Source of the DNA: a bacterium
GTDB lineage: Bacteria > Oederibacteriota > Muellerivitia > Muellerivitales > Muellerivitaceae
Length of the DNA: 64,000 nucleotides
Assembly: GCA_035549195.1 (NCBI GenBank)
Contig: DASZRK010000040.1
Span: forward strand, 1 to 64,000
Direction of reading: 5' to 3'
In this document: positions 27,117-36,668 of the stretch, piece after piece
Position numbering within the stretch: position 1 is the stretch's first letter
How the letters are laid out: each line of letters begins with the position of its first letter
Made by a program: the position numbers and the translations under genes
The notes under the pieces: generated by a model
Seen by the model: the letters and a program-made list of their open reading frames with translations, nothing else
Databases searched by the model: none
Told to the model about the DNA's origin: nothing

Positions 27117-27455
27117 ATGAGCCATTGCGTCTTCTGCAAGATCGTCCACAAGGAGATCCCGTCCAACGTGGTCTATGAGGACGAGAAAATCCTGGCCTTC
27201 ACCGATATCCATCCGGCGGCTCCCACCCACGTGCTCATCATCCCCAAGGAGCATATCGAGAGCGTCGAGGAGGTCCCGGCGGGAAGCCCCCTGGTGTCCC
27301 TGCTGACGGAAAAGGCCGTCCAGATCGCCAAACAGCTGAACCTTCGCGAGGGTTTCCGCCTGGTCATCAACAACGGCGACAATGGCGGCCAGACGGTCTA
27401 CCACCTCCATCTGCACCTCCTGGGCGGCCGTTTCATGACCTGGCCTCCGGGCTGA
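27117..27455 (+). CDS. HIT-family nucleotide hydrolase (HinT-like)
   Basis: 112 residues, typical HinT length. CVFCKIVHKEIPSNVVYEDE opens the domain, with CxxC in place for zinc. THVLIIPKEHI and the catalytic triad YHLHLHLLGGR (H-x-H-x-H) close it. HinT proteins hydrolyse aminoacyl-AMP and nucleoside phosphoramidates. ATG 27117 has GAGGGGG about six bases upstream. It ends the mtaB operon and is followed by an intrinsic terminator. Confidence 0.93.
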   Translation: MSHCVFCKIVHKEIPSNVVYEDEKILAFTDIHPAAPTHVLIIPKEHIESVEEVPAGSPLVSLLTEKAVQIAKQLNLREGFRLVINNGDNGGQTVYHLHLHLLGGRFMTWPPG

Positions 27456-27475
27456 GGGTCCTTCGGCCCTTTTTC
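27453..27475 (+). terminator. Intrinsic terminator after the HIT gene
   Basis: AGGGTC and GGCCCT pair around CTTC, followed by TTTTCC. The stem begins on the stop codon. It insulates rpsU from the mtaB operon. Confidence 0.75.
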
Positions 27476-27510
27476 CGCATAATCCACGCCCTTCCGCCTT
27501 TTCCCCTTGC

Positions 27511-27539
27511 TTGACGCCCCCAGGCCGAACCTCTAAACT
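27511..27539 (+). promoter_or_regulatory. Sigma-70 promoter of rpsU
   Basis: TTGACG at 27511-27516 and TAAACT at 27534-27539 have a 17 bp spacer; the leader is about 65 nt. Confidence 0.8.
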
Positions 27540-27609
27540 CCTCCTCCCTGGCAAAAGGCCAGGCCAATAAGGGATCCCGGGAAGGCCCGCGGAACCCACA
27601 GAGGGGAGC

Positions 27610-27819
27610 GTGACCCAAGTGGTCGAAGTCCGACTGGAAGAGAATGAACCGATCGAGAACGCTTTGAAGCGTTTCAAGAAAGTGGTGCAGAACTCGGGGT
27701 TGATCTCGGAGATGAAGAAGCGGGAGTTCTACGAGAAGCCCAGTGAGCGCCGCAAGAAGCGCGAAGCCGCCGCCCGCAAAAAGGCCCGGCGCCGCCAGAT
27801 GAAGCTGAACCGCGATTAG
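27610..27819 (+). CDS. rpsU: 30S ribosomal protein S21
   Basis: 69 residues. VRLEENEPIENALKRFKKVV and FYEKPSERRKKREAAARKKA are the standard S21 sequence, with a basic tail. S21 helps bind the anti-Shine-Dalgarno region. GTG 27610 follows GAGGGG. As in the macromolecular synthesis operon of many bacteria, it heads the region containing dnaG and rpoD, but here a terminator and a palindromic repeat separate it from the genes downstream. Confidence 0.97.
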   Translation: MTQVVEVRLEENEPIENALKRFKKVVQNSGLISEMKKREFYEKPSERRKKREAAARKKARRRQMKLNRD

Positions 27820-27825
27820 CGAACC

Positions 27826-27858
27826 GGGGCTCGTTTCAACGACGGGCCCCTTTTTATT
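27826..27858 (+). terminator. Intrinsic terminator after rpsU
   Basis: GGGGCTCGT (27826-27834) pairs with ACGGGCCCC (27842-27850) around a 7 nt loop, followed by TTTTTATTT. In the classical E. coli operon a similar terminator between rpsU and dnaG tunes primase level. Confidence 0.88.
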
Positions 27859-27883
27859 TGGCTGTTCCGTCCTGATGATCGCC

Positions 27884-27986
27884 CCAGAATTCTTAATTTT
27901 TAATGCTTAATTTTGAATGACGGTCGATTTCCGCGACGCGGAAATTCCCGTCAATTAAGAATCAAGAATTAAGAACTCAAAATTGG
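27884..27986. repeat. AT-rich palindromic intergenic element
   Basis: The outer arms are AT-rich imperfect inverted repeats built on TTCTTAATT and AATTAAGAA. Inside, TGACGG (27918-27923) pairs with CCGTCA (27948-27953), and ATTTCCGC (27927-27934) pairs exactly with GCGGAAAT (27938-27945) around GAC. The base composition stands out from the GC-rich surroundings. It resembles small palindromic intergenic repeats found in many environmental genomes. It lies between the rpsU terminator and yqeY. Confidence 0.7.
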
Positions 27987-28000
27987 TTTGGAGGTCTCCC

Positions 28001-28453
28001 ATGAGCGCATCCCCCCTGTTCGACAAGATCAATGCCGACCTGATCACGGCCATGAAGGCCAAGGACGAGGCGTCCACCTCGGCCCTGCGCATGCTCAAGT
28101 CCGCCCTGAAATACAAGGAAGTGGACCTGAAACGCGAGCTGAAGGACGAGGACGTCATCGACGTGCTTTCCAAACAGGCCAAGCAACGCAAGGAATCCAT
28201 CGAAGGGTTCGAGAAGGGCGGCCGCTCCGACATGGCCGACAAGGAAAAGGCCGAATTGGCCCTCATCGAGAAATTCCTGCCCGCCGGTCTTTCCGACGAC
28301 GAACTGGCGAAGCTCATCGCCGAGGCCATCCAGTCCAGCGGAGCCGCCGGCCCGAAGGACATGGGGAAGGTCATGGGGGTGCTGACGCCCAAGATCAAGG
28401 GCCGGGCCGACATGGGCAAGGTCAGCGGGATGGTCAAGGCCAAGCTGGGCTGA
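28001..28453 (+). CDS. yqeY: GatB/YqeY domain protein
   Basis: 150 residues, family length. ASTSALRMLKSALKYKEVDL, DEDVIDVLSKQAKQRKESIE and EKFLPAGLSDDELAKLIAEA follow the YqeY pattern, with GPKDMGKVMGVLTPKIKGRA near the end. The domain resembles the tRNA-binding tail of GatB. Its precise function is not established; it often lies next to rpsU and dnaG, as here. ATG 28001 has GGAGG seven bases upstream; an in-frame upstream ATG at 27983 has no such site. Confidence 0.93.
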   Translation: MSASPLFDKINADLITAMKAKDEASTSALRMLKSALKYKEVDLKRELKDEDVIDVLSKQAKQRKESIEGFEKGGRSDMADKEKAELALIEKFLPAGLSDDELAKLIAEAIQSSGAAGPKDMGKVMGVLTPKIKGRADMGKVSGMVKAKLG

Positions 28454-28469
28454 CGTTGATCCGACGCCG

Positions 28470-29105
28470 ATGATCCTACCTTCTTCCTTCTACTCCCGTT
28501 CCACCCGGCAGGTCGCGCGGGCCCTTTTGGGCCAAGTCCTCGTCCACGAAACCCCCTCCGGCCTTGCCGCAGGGCGCATCGTGGAAGTGGAAGCCTATCT
28601 CCCCCAGGGCGATCCCGGTTGCCACGCCGCCCGAGGAATGACCCCCCGCAACGAGGTGATGTTCGGCCCCGCGGGCCACGCCTATGTCTATTTCTGTTAC
28701 GGGAACCATTTCATGTTCAACGTGGTGACGGAGAAGCAGGGCGTTCCGGGAGCCGTCCTGGTAAGGGCCTTGGAGCCGGTGAAGGGTGAATACCTCATGG
28801 CCAGGCGCCGAAGGGGCGAGGTCGGACAGAAGAACCTGACCAACGGCCCGGGGAAGTTGGCCCAGGCTTTGGGGCTGGACCGAGGGCAGAACCGGCTTCC
28901 GGTCTTCCGGAAGCCCCTGACCATCCTGTCCGCCGAAAGGCGGGAACCCGTCGGTGTCACGACCCGGATCGGCCTGACCGAAGGGTCCGACCTTCCCCTG
29001 CGTTTCTACCTGCAGGGCAATCCCTATGTCTCCGTCAAGCCGGGGTTGGATAGGCCGTCGCCGGGAAAAAAGAAGCAACAGACCAAGGTCTTTCGCCGCC
29101 CCTAA
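28470..29105 (+). CDS. AAG/MPG-family DNA-3-methyladenine glycosylase
   Basis: 211 residues. GRIVEVEAYLPQGDPGCHAA contains the catalytic Glu of human AAG-type glycosylases, followed by RGMTPRNEVMFGPAGHAYVY and CYGNHFMFNVVTE, the family signature. It removes alkylated purines and hypoxanthine in base-excision repair. It starts 16 bp after yqeY and is likely co-transcribed. No strong ribosome binding site precedes ATG 28470. Its presence beside mutS2 makes this a repair insertion in the macromolecular-synthesis cluster. Confidence 0.92.
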   Translation: MILPSSFYSRSTRQVARALLGQVLVHETPSGLAAGRIVEVEAYLPQGDPGCHAARGMTPRNEVMFGPAGHAYVYFCYGNHFMFNVVTEKQGVPGAVLVRALEPVKGEYLMARRRRGEVGQKNLTNGPGKLAQALGLDRGQNRLPVFRKPLTILSAERREPVGVTTRIGLTEGSDLPLRFYLQGNPYVSVKPGLDRPSPGKKKQQTKVFRRP

Positions 29106-29170
29106 ATAAGAGAAACTTCGGCCGGTTGGGATTAAAATCCTCTTCCACCCATTTTCCGGAAAGGCCCCTT

Positions 29171-31561
29171 TTGAGCTCCCCCGCCTTGCGCCAATTCCTG
29201 GACGCGATCGAGTTCCCCAAGCTTTTGGGGGTACTGGCCCGTTCCTGCCAGACCCCGGCGGGGCGCGATTACATGACCAGTTTCGGCCCCCTTTTGGAGA
29301 CGGGAGCGATCGAGATCCGCCTCCAAAGGACCCGGGAACTCGAACGCCATTCGGCCAAACACAAGTTGCCCGCCATTCCCGATCCCCAGCATTTCGTCGA
29401 ATCCCTGGAGAAAGCCCGTTCCCGGGGCCAGGTCCTGTCCGGCAAGGAATTGGCCGCCCTCCTCCTTTACTTGGGGGAAGTGGGACGCTTGCGCCAGGGG
29501 CTCTCGGTCGAAGAAGTGAAACCCAAGGCCTTCGAGGAATGGTTGGGACGGTTGAACGCCCTGCCGGATCTGTCCCGGTTCCTGAAGGATCGCCTGTCGG
29601 AGAAGGGCGAGGTCCTGGATTCGGCTTCCCCGGCCCTTTCGAGCGCCCGGGATCGATTGCGCCATCTGCGTTCCGAGATCCAAAAATTCTACCAATCCTT
29701 CCTCCAGCAAGCGGGCAACGCCGAAGCCTTGCAGGAGAGGATCGTGACGGAGAGGGAAGGCCGCTTGGTCGTTCCCGTCAAACGGGACCATCAGTCCCAG
29801 GTATCCGGGTTCGTCCACGGAATGTCCGCCTCGGGAGCGACCCTTTTCGTCGAACCCCGGGAGATGGTGGAGAACAACAACCAAGTCCGGGAAGCGATCC
29901 TGCAGGAGGACGAGGAAGTGCGCAAGATCCTGCGGGAATCCACCCAAGAGGTGTTGAAGAACGGCGAAGCCCTGGAAACGACCTTGATCGCCTGCGCCGA
30001 GATCGACGCCCACCAGGCCCTGGCCTCCTTCGCGTCCCGTTTCGACGGGGCCTTCCTGAAGCCCGATCCCCAGGCACCCCTGGTCCTTCGGACCGCGCGG
30101 CACCCCTTGTTGGCCTTGGAGGCTGGGCCCGCTTTCCGAGAGAAGGTCATTCCCCTGGAGGTGGAAATGGGTCCCGGGGTCCAGGTCCTCCTCATTTCGG
30201 GCCCCAACGCCGGGGGGAAGACCGTGGCCCTGAAGACCCTGGGTCTTTCCTGCGTCCTGGCCCAGTCGGGCCTTCCGGTGCTGGCCAGTGAACAAAGCCA
30301 AGTGCCCCTCCTTGGGCATTTCGACACCGACCTCAAGGACGAGCAGGACCTGGGGGACCACCTGAGCACCTACGCGGCCAAGCTCAAGGCCCTCAAGCGC
30401 ATGATCGACCATTGCGGCCCCGGGACGCTCTTCCTGCTGGACGAATTGGGCGCGGGCACCGATCCCCGGGAAGGGGGGGCCTTGGGGCTTGCCTGTCTGG
30501 AACATTTCCGCGAGAAGGGCAGTTGGGTCATGGCCAACACCCATCAGCCGCTCCTGAAGCTCTTGACCCAGGAAGAGAAGGGCATGGCCAATGCCGCCAT
30601 GGTCTTCGACGAGGGGACCGGCAAGCCGACCTTCCGCTTGGTGCCAGGCATTCCAGGCCAGTCCTATGCCCTGACCCTGGCCCGCCAGATGGGGTTCGGC
30701 GATGAACTGCTCGAAAAGGCCAAGTCCCACCTGCCCCAGGGCGAGGCGGATCTTTCGGAACTACTGACCCAATTGGGCCAGGAAAAACAGGCGGCCCAAA
30801 AGGCCCGGCAGGAGGCCGAGGCCATCCGGGACAAGGCCCGCAAGACCGCCCAGGAGCTCGAGGTCGCACGGCGTCAGATCAAGGACGAGGCCCGTCGCAT
30901 CAAGAAAGAGGCCCAGGTCGAGGCCGAAGGCCTGCTCAAGAACACCCGTCGGAAGATGGAACATCTCATCCAGGGGGTGCAGACCAAGGACGGGGGGCCG
31001 AACAAGGGCCGCATCAAGGACGCCCGGCAGGAAGTGAACCAAAAACTGCGGAATATCGCCCCGAAGCCCCAAAAACAGGTGGTCGAGGTCCGGGACCTGA
31101 AAGAAGGGGATACGGTCTTCCATAAGAAGGCCCAGGTGGACGTCAAGGTGGTCGGTGTGGACGAGGACAGGGAAGAGGCCGAGATCCTCATGGAGAACGG
31201 GATGAAGATGACCTGCCAATGGGCCGACCTGGGGCGGGTCACGGTGACCGCGCCCAAACCGGTGGTCCGGCCCCAGGTCACCAACGTGATGAACGCCAAG
31301 GCCCTGGAGGACAAGGGAAAGCTGGAGATCGACATCCGGGGCAAGATGGTGGACCAGGCGCTGCCCTTGATCGACAAATTCCTGGACGACGCCATGCTGA
31401 TGAACCTTCCTTTCGTTCGGATCATCCACGGCAAGGGGACCGGGGCCTTGAAAGAGGCCATCCACAAGCATCTGCCCAGCGCCCATCCGGGGCTGGAATT
31501 CACCCTGGCCGAGCCCAATATGGGCGGAGCCGGCGCGACGGTCGTCAAGTTCAAGAAATAA
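29171..31561 (+). CDS. mutS2: Endonuclease MutS2 / ribosome-rescue ATPase with Smr domain
   Basis: 796 residues. The core domain has GPNAGGKTVALKT (Walker A) and LFLLDELGAGTDPREGG (Walker B and signature), followed by a long coiled coil (about 520-640). The last ~80 residues form the Smr domain: LEIDIRGKMVDQAL and VRIIHGKGTGALKEAIHKHL. MutS2 lacks the mismatch-binding domain and acts in recombination control or in splitting collided ribosomes. TTG 29171 follows GGAAAGG. A TAAAAT box lies 33 bp before the start. Confidence 0.95.
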   Translation: MSSPALRQFLDAIEFPKLLGVLARSCQTPAGRDYMTSFGPLLETGAIEIRLQRTRELERHSAKHKLPAIPDPQHFVESLEKARSRGQVLSGKELAALLLYLGEVGRLRQGLSVEEVKPKAFEEWLGRLNALPDLSRFLKDRLSEKGEVLDSASPALSSARDRLRHLRSEIQKFYQSFLQQAGNAEALQERIVTEREGRLVVPVKRDHQSQVSGFVHGMSASGATLFVEPREMVENNNQVREAILQEDEEVRKILRESTQEVLKNGEALETTLIACAEIDAHQALASFASRFDGAFLKPDPQAPLVLRTARHPLLALEAGPAFREKVIPLEVEMGPGVQVLLISGPNAGGKTVALKTLGLSCVLAQSGLPVLASEQSQVPLLGHFDTDLKDEQDLGDHLSTYAAKLKALKRMIDHCGPGTLFLLDELGAGTDPREGGALGLACLEHFREKGSWVMANTHQPLLKLLTQEEKGMANAAMVFDEGTGKPTFRLVPGIPGQSYALTLARQMGFGDELLEKAKSHLPQGEADLSELLTQLGQEKQAAQKARQEAEAIRDKARKTAQELEVARRQIKDEARRIKKEAQVEAEGLLKNTRRKMEHLIQGVQTKDGGPNKGRIKDARQEVNQKLRNIAPKPQKQVVEVRDLKEGDTVFHKKAQVDVKVVGVDEDREEAEILMENGMKMTCQWADLGRVTVTAPKPVVRPQVTNVMNAKALEDKGKLEIDIRGKMVDQALPLIDKFLDDAMLMNLPFVRIIHGKGTGALKEAIHKHLPSAHPGLEFTLAEPNMGGAGATVVKFKK

Positions 31562-31573
31562 CAAGGTCCCCGA

Positions 31574-33361
31574 ATGAAGTATTCCGACGAGATCATCCAA
31601 AGGGTCAAGGACGCCACGGACATCGTGGCCGTCATCAGCGAATACGTGCCCTTGAAGAAGGCCGGGTCCAGCTACAAGGGTCTTTGCCCATTCCATAGCG
31701 AAAAATCCCCCAGTTTCATGGTGTCCCCGTCACGCAACAGCTTCCATTGCTTCGGCTGCGGCAAGGGCGGCAACGTCATCACCTTCCTGATGGAGATGGG
31801 GAAGATGACCTTCCCCGAGGCCCTGCGTACCCTGGCGGAGAAGGCGGGCATCGCTCTTCCCAAACCCCGGGAAGAGGAACGGGACACCGAGGCGGAGAGG
31901 GCCCGGGAACGGATGCAGGCCATCAACGATTTCGCAGGCAAGTTCTTCCAGGAACGGCTGCTTTCCGCCGAGGGGCAATCGGCACGGGATTATTTCAAGA
32001 AACGCGGGTTCACCAAAGAGGATGCCCTCAAGCACCAGATCGGGCTGGCCCCGGAAGGATGGGATGCCTTCAAGAACGCAGCGGCCAAGGCGGGCTTCGA
32101 GATGGAGGAACTGGTGGCGGCCGGTCTCTTGGTGAAGAACGAGGAGAAAAAGACCTTTTACGACAAGTTCCGCAACCGTCTCATGTTCCCGGTCAAGAAC
32201 AACTACGAGAAGATCATCGCTTTCGGGGGCCGGACGCTTGCCGACGAAGAACAAGGACCCAAATACCTGAACTCTCCCGAGACCCTGCTTTTCAAGAAGA
32301 GCGAGTGTCTTTACCTCCTCAATGCCGCCCGGGAGGCCATCCGGGCCAAGGGTTATGTCCTGGTGGTGGAGGGCTACTTCGACGCCCTCGCCCTGCACCA
32401 CCACGGGTTCGAGAACGCGGTGGCGACCCTGGGCACCGCCTTGACCCCCCAGCATGGGCGGATGCTCAAGCGTTATACGACGGAGGTGGTCTTTTCCTAC
32501 GATACGGATACGGCGGGCCAGGCGGCGGTGCAGCGGGGCTTCGAGCCCCTCGTGCAGGCGGGGCTCAACATCAAGGTCCTGGTCATGCCCGATGCCAAGG
32601 ACCCGGACGAGTTCCTGACCAAACACCCCAGGGAAGAATTGGAAGCCCTTATCGAGAAGGCGCCCAGTTTTTTCCGCTGGTGGGCCCATAACCTCAAACC
32701 CAAGATCCAGGGCCTTCCGGTGGAGGAGAAGACCCGGGCCTTGCAGGCCTTCGTCCCCATGATCCTGCAGATCCCCGACGAAGTCTCGGTCCAGGCGGCC
32801 TGTTCGGCCATCGAATCCGAACTGGCCCTCGACAACCGGGACCTTTTGACCATCGTGAACAGCGAGCGGAAAAAAGCCGGGCGGTCCGCTTTGGCGCCCC
32901 GGGGCACCCCGGAGGAACCGGCCAAGGCCGCGGCTTCCGCCGCCCCCGATGGTTCACGGATGGAGGCCGACTTCCTGGCCCTCCTGACCGAACAGAACGG
33001 GGAGTTCGTGCCCTGGGCCGTGAACGAACTCTCGCCCGAGGTTTTTCAACGCGAGGATTTCCGTAAATATTTCGAGCGTTTGAGCGCGGGAGAGATGAAG
33101 CCGGAGGAGTTGACCCAGGTCCCGGACCTGCAGGCCTCCTTCCTGTTCATCGAGAGCCGTACCGAACCCAAACACCGGGAAGCCATGCTGAACGACCTCG
33201 CGTCGGCCTTGAAAAAACGTCATTTAAGGCGCCAAATGTCCGAGCTGAAGGCCCGGCAAACCCAGGCCGAAAAGGACGGGCTGGCGGATACGGCCCTCCG
33301 GTTGGCCCAGGAAATGGTGCTTTTGAAGCGCCAATTCGAGCAAGAAGGCGTGAACCCATGA
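31574..33361 (+). CDS. dnaG: DNA primase
   Basis: 595 residues. The zinc-binding domain has [15 protein letters not shown] and [16 protein letters not shown] (CHC2 type). The core has [17 protein letters not shown], the TOPRIM motif [14 protein letters not shown], and [13 protein letters not shown] with the metal-binding Asp residues. The C-terminal ~150 residues are the helicase-binding region. It synthesises RNA primers at the replication fork. The start is 12 bp after mutS2 and the stop overlaps rpoD by 4 bp. Confidence 0.97.
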   Translation: MKYSDEIIQRVKDATDIVAVISEYVPLKKAGSSYKGLCPFHSEKSPSFMVSPSRNSFHCFGCGKGGNVITFLMEMGKMTFPEALRTLAEKAGIALPKPREEERDTEAERARERMQAINDFAGKFFQERLLSAEGQSARDYFKKRGFTKEDALKHQIGLAPEGWDAFKNAAAKAGFEMEELVAAGLLVKNEEKKTFYDKFRNRLMFPVKNNYEKIIAFGGRTLADEEQGPKYLNSPETLLFKKSECLYLLNAAREAIRAKGYVLVVEGYFDALALHHHGFENAVATLGTALTPQHGRMLKRYTTEVVFSYDTDTAGQAAVQRGFEPLVQAGLNIKVLVMPDAKDPDEFLTKHPREELEALIEKAPSFFRWWAHNLKPKIQGLPVEEKTRALQAFVPMILQIPDEVSVQAACSAIESELALDNRDLLTIVNSERKKAGRSALAPRGTPEEPAKAAASAAPDGSRMEADFLALLTEQNGEFVPWAVNELSPEVFQREDFRKYFERLSAGEMKPEELTQVPDLQASFLFIESRTEPKHREAMLNDLASALKKRHLRRQMSELKARQTQAEKDGLADTALRLAQEMVLLKRQFEQEGVNP

Positions 33362-35157
33362 CAACCGAGAACCGGTCCCAAGAACACGTCCAAAAGATCC
33401 TCCAGGCGGGCAAGGAAAAGGGCTATATCACCTATAAACAGGTGAACGACATCCTGCCCGAAGAGGTCGTTTCCTCCGACGAGATCGACGACATCCTGGT
33501 GATGCTGGGCGAGAACGACATCAAGATCGTGGACCAGGAGGAAAAGGCCGCCGTCCTCACCGATGGCGACAAGGAAAACCCCGCCGAGGCCCCGGGCGCG
33601 GCCATCGTCAAGGAAGAGGAAGAAGAGGAAGAGGATTTCGAGAAGGGTCCCGAGTCGGGCGGCGAGCACCGCATGGTGGACCCGGTGAAGATGTACCTCC
33701 ATGAGATGGGCCGCATCTCGCTGCTGAACCGGGAGCAGGAGATCGCCATCGCCAAGCGCATCGAGGCGGGCGAATTCAAGGTGCTGAAGGCGGTCCTGGG
33801 CAGCGCGCTGGGGCTCCAGCAGTTGAACGGGCTTTTCAGCGACATCCTCCACGCCAAGCGGACCCTCCAGGAGACCATGGACCTGGAACCCTATTCGGAA
33901 ATGCCTGAAGTCCCGGAAAAGCAGATCCTCGCCAAATTGAAGAAGAACCAGGCCAAGTTCAAGAAGCTCGAAAAGACCGTCAAGGACCTGCAACACAAGG
34001 CGTCCCAGAAGTCCCTTTCCCTCGAGAAAAAGAAGGTGGTCCTGGAACAATTGGACGTCCGGCTGGTGGACCTCATCTGGCTGGTGAAAGATTGCCAGTT
34101 CCATAAGAAGGTCCGGGAGCACCTCATCGCCTCGTTGCGGGAAAAAGCGGAGGCGGTGGAGGAGCAGGAGCACCTCATGCACCTGCAAGAGCGCCACCTA
34201 GCCTTGGGCCCGGAAAGCTACCTCAAACTTCCCAGTTTGCTCAAGCAAGAGACCTCCGCGGCCCTCCGGGACCTGGAGAAGAAGGCCGGTTTGAAGGGCG
34301 AGTCCTTCCTGAGCGCCGCCCGCCATTGGGAGAAGGCGCGCGCCGCGATCAAGACGCTCGAGAAAGAGGCCGTGGCCGGCCGGGACCTGTTGCGGCACCT
34401 GATGCGCAATATCCGCATTGGCGAAAAGGAGGCTTACCAAGCGCGTATGGAGCTGGTGGAAGCCAACCTGCGCCTGGTCATCTCCATCGCCAAGAAATAC
34501 ACGAACCGGGGACTGCCTTTCCTGGACCTGATCCAGGAAGGCAACATCGGCCTCATGCGGGCGGTCGAGAAGTTCGAATACCGCCGGGGCTATAAGTTCT
34601 CCACCTACGCCACCTGGTGGATCCGCCAGGCCATCACCCGGGCCATCGCGGACCAGGCCCGCACCATCCGGATCCCGGTGCACATGATCGAGACCATCAA
34701 CAAGTCCATCAAGGTTTCCCGGGACATGGTGCAGGAGTTGGGACGGGAACCGACCGTGGACGAGATCGCCGAGAGGCTGGAACTGCCGGTGGAGAAGGTC
34801 CGGGCGGTCCTGAAGGTGGCCCAGGAGCCCATTTCGTTGGAGACGCCCATCGGTGAGGAGAAGGACAGCAGTTTGGGGGATTTCCTCGAGGACAAGGAGG
34901 CGGTCTCGCCCGCCTATGCGACGGCCTTTGTCCTGCTCCAGGAGCAGATCACCGAGGTCCTGGGGACCTTGAAGGAACGGGAGGCCGAGGTCCTGCGCCT
35001 AAGGTTCGGCCTGGAGGACGGGCATCCCCATACGCTGGAAGAAGTAGGGAACACCTTCAAGGTGACCCGGGAAAGGGTCCGTCAGATCGAAGCCAAGGCC
35101 CTTCGCAAGCTGCGTCATCCTTCGCGCAGCCGCAAATTGAAGGGTTTCCTCGAATAG
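33358..35157 (+). CDS. rpoD: Primary RNA polymerase sigma factor (sigma-70)
   Basis: 599 residues. Region 1.1 spans about 1-70 ([20 protein letters not shown]); region 1.2 has [20 protein letters not shown]; a long lysine-rich non-conserved region follows. Region 2 has [19 protein letters not shown] then [20 protein letters not shown], region 3 [19 protein letters not shown], and region 4 ends [20 protein letters not shown]. The consensus -35 and -10 boxes seen across this window fit its activity. ATG 33358 overlaps the dnaG stop (ATGA), the classical dnaG-rpoD coupling. Confidence 0.98.
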   Translation: MTTENRSQEHVQKILQAGKEKGYITYKQVNDILPEEVVSSDEIDDILVMLGENDIKIVDQEEKAAVLTDGDKENPAEAPGAAIVKEEEEEEEDFEKGPESGGEHRMVDPVKMYLHEMGRISLLNREQEIAIAKRIEAGEFKVLKAVLGSALGLQQLNGLFSDILHAKRTLQETMDLEPYSEMPEVPEKQILAKLKKNQAKFKKLEKTVKDLQHKASQKSLSLEKKKVVLEQLDVRLVDLIWLVKDCQFHKKVREHLIASLREKAEAVEEQEHLMHLQERHLALGPESYLKLPSLLKQETSAALRDLEKKAGLKGESFLSAARHWEKARAAIKTLEKEAVAGRDLLRHLMRNIRIGEKEAYQARMELVEANLRLVISIAKKYTNRGLPFLDLIQEGNIGLMRAVEKFEYRRGYKFSTYATWWIRQAITRAIADQARTIRIPVHMIETINKSIKVSRDMVQELGREPTVDEIAERLELPVEKVRAVLKVAQEPISLETPIGEEKDSSLGDFLEDKEAVSPAYATAFVLLQEQITEVLGTLKEREAEVLRLRFGLEDGHPHTLEEVGNTFKVTRERVRQIEAKALRKLRHPSRSRKLKGFLE

Positions 35158-35188
35158 GTTTTCAGTCCAAAATACGCAGTCTGTAAAT

Positions 35189-35264
35189 GGGGCATTAGCT
35201 CAGCGGTTAGAGCAGGGCACTCATAATGCCTTGGTCCCTGGTTCGAATCCAGGATGCCCCACCA
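35189..35264 (+). tRNA. tRNA with CAT anticodon, most likely tRNA-Ile2 (lysidine-type)
   Basis: 76 nt including an encoded CCA. Acceptor GGGGCAT pairs with ATGCCCC; the D-arm is GCTC/GAGC, the anticodon stem GGGCA/TGCCT with loop CTCATAA, and the T-arm CCTGG/CCAGG around TTCGAAT. G1-C72 pairs, so it is not an initiator tRNA. The body from TTAGCTCAG through CTCATAAT and CTTGGTC is nearly the same as E. coli tRNA-Ile2, whose C34 is changed to lysidine by TilS to read AUA. Elongator tRNA-Met is the alternative. It lies 31 bp after rpoD. Confidence 0.93.
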
Positions 35265-35334
35265 ACCTATCTTCGACTTGTCCTTTTTCATGAATTTCCA
35301 ATCGAAACCATTGTTTAACAGGTAAAAAGGCCGA

Positions 35335-35373
35335 TTGTGTTCACTTTAGAAGCGACTTATTATTAAACCGGTT
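35335..35373 (+). promoter_or_regulatory. xylA promoter with LacI-type operator
   Basis: TTGTGT (35335-35340) and TATTAT (35358-35363) have a 17 bp spacer. The perfect palindrome AACCGGTT lies at 35366-35373, right after the -10 box at the expected transcription start, with a central CG as in LacI-family operators (flanks TTA and CCA). Binding by the LacI-type regulator encoded after xylA would block initiation; this is inference from position and family. Confidence 0.65.
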
Positions 35374-35410
35374 CCAATAAATTACATAACTTTTGCATGA
35401 AGGAGTCAGA

Positions 35411-36577
35411 ATGGCCTCTTTTACCCCCAAGAAAGAACACCGCTTCTCGTTCGGCCTCTGGACCACCGCCAACCGCGGCCGCGATCCCTTCGGCGAGGAG
35501 ACCCGGGCCCGTCTCGATCCCATCACCAATATCAAGGAACTGGGCAAGCGCAACGTCTACGGCTTCAACTTCCACGATGACGACCTGATCCCCTTCGGCG
35601 CCTCCCTTCAACTGCGCAACAAGATCATCAAAGAGACCAAGAAGGCCATGAAGGACTACAAGATCGCCTGCGCCATGGCGACCACCAACCTTTTCTACCA
35701 CCGCATCTTCAAGGACGGCGCCTTCACCAGCCACGACCCGAAGGTGCGCGCCTTCGCCCTGCAGAAGGTCATGAAGAACATGGACCTGGGGGCGGAACTG
35801 GGCGCCACCGTCTATGTCTTCTGGGGCGGCCGGGAAGGCACCGAAGTGGACGCCTCCAAGACCCCGGAGGAGGCCCTCAAGCGCTACCGGGAATGCATGA
35901 ACTACCTCTGCGCCTACGCGCGCCACAACGGCTACAACTTCAAGTTCGCCATCGAACCCAAGCCCAATGAGCCCCGGGGCGACATCTTCCTGGCCACCGC
36001 GGGCCACGTGCTGGCCTTCATCGAGACCCTGGACCATCCCGAGATGGTGGGGGTGAACCCGGAGATCGAGCACTCGCGCATGGCGGGGCTCAACACCTAC
36101 CACGACTTCGCCCAGGCCATGGAAGCGGGCAAGCTCTATCACGTGGACCTGGGGGCCCAAAAGCCCAACCGCTTCGACCAGGACCTGCGGTTCGGGAGCG
36201 AGGACCTGAAGGAGACCTTCTTCGTGGTCAAGCTGCTCGAGGACAACCACTGGGCGGGCACCCGCAACTTCGACGAGCATCCCTACCGGAGCGAGGACGA
36301 GAAGGGCGTCTGGGACTTCGTGGAAGGGTCCATGCGCACTTACCTCATCCTTTGGGAGAAGGTGAAACAGTTCAATTCGGACAAGAAGATCCAACAGATC
36401 CTCAAGGACATCCATGGGTCCGACCCGGGCCTGGAGGGGATCATGCGCCGCTACACGCCCGAGGGCGCCGACCAACTGAGGAAGAGGGTCTTCGACCCGA
36501 TGGCCATCTCCAAGAAGCGCCTTCCTTACGAGGAACTGGACCAGCGCCTGCAGGAACTGTTGCTGGGCGTCCTTTAA
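35411..36577 (+). CDS. xylA: Xylose isomerase, class I (short form)
   Basis: 388 residues, like the Streptomyces/Actinoplanes enzymes and about 50 shorter than class II. RFSFGLWTTANRGRDPFGEE, GVTFHDDD-equivalent FNFHDDDLIPFG (catalytic His), VYVFWGGREGTE, and the metal-binding segment FAIEPKPNEPRGD are all present, with HVDLGAQKPNRFDQDLRFG near the end. It converts D-xylose to D-xylulose using two divalent metals. ATG 35411 has AAGGAG seven bases upstream. It leads a locus with a regulator, a binding protein and xylulokinase. Confidence 0.95.
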   Translation: MASFTPKKEHRFSFGLWTTANRGRDPFGEETRARLDPITNIKELGKRNVYGFNFHDDDLIPFGASLQLRNKIIKETKKAMKDYKIACAMATTNLFYHRIFKDGAFTSHDPKVRAFALQKVMKNMDLGAELGATVYVFWGGREGTEVDASKTPEEALKRYRECMNYLCAYARHNGYNFKFAIEPKPNEPRGDIFLATAGHVLAFIETLDHPEMVGVNPEIEHSRMAGLNTYHDFAQAMEAGKLYHVDLGAQKPNRFDQDLRFGSEDLKETFFVVKLLEDNHWAGTRNFDEHPYRSEDEKGVWDFVEGSMRTYLILWEKVKQFNSDKKIQQILKDIHGSDPGLEGIMRRYTPEGADQLRKRVFDPMAISKKRLPYEELDQRLQELLLGVL

Positions 36578-36668
36578 GAAGGGCGGGGCAGGGGCCCCAC
36601 CGCGCCTTGAAATGGAACGGAATTAAAAAAGGAACAGGAATTCAAATTCATTTTTTCGGAGGTCGTGG

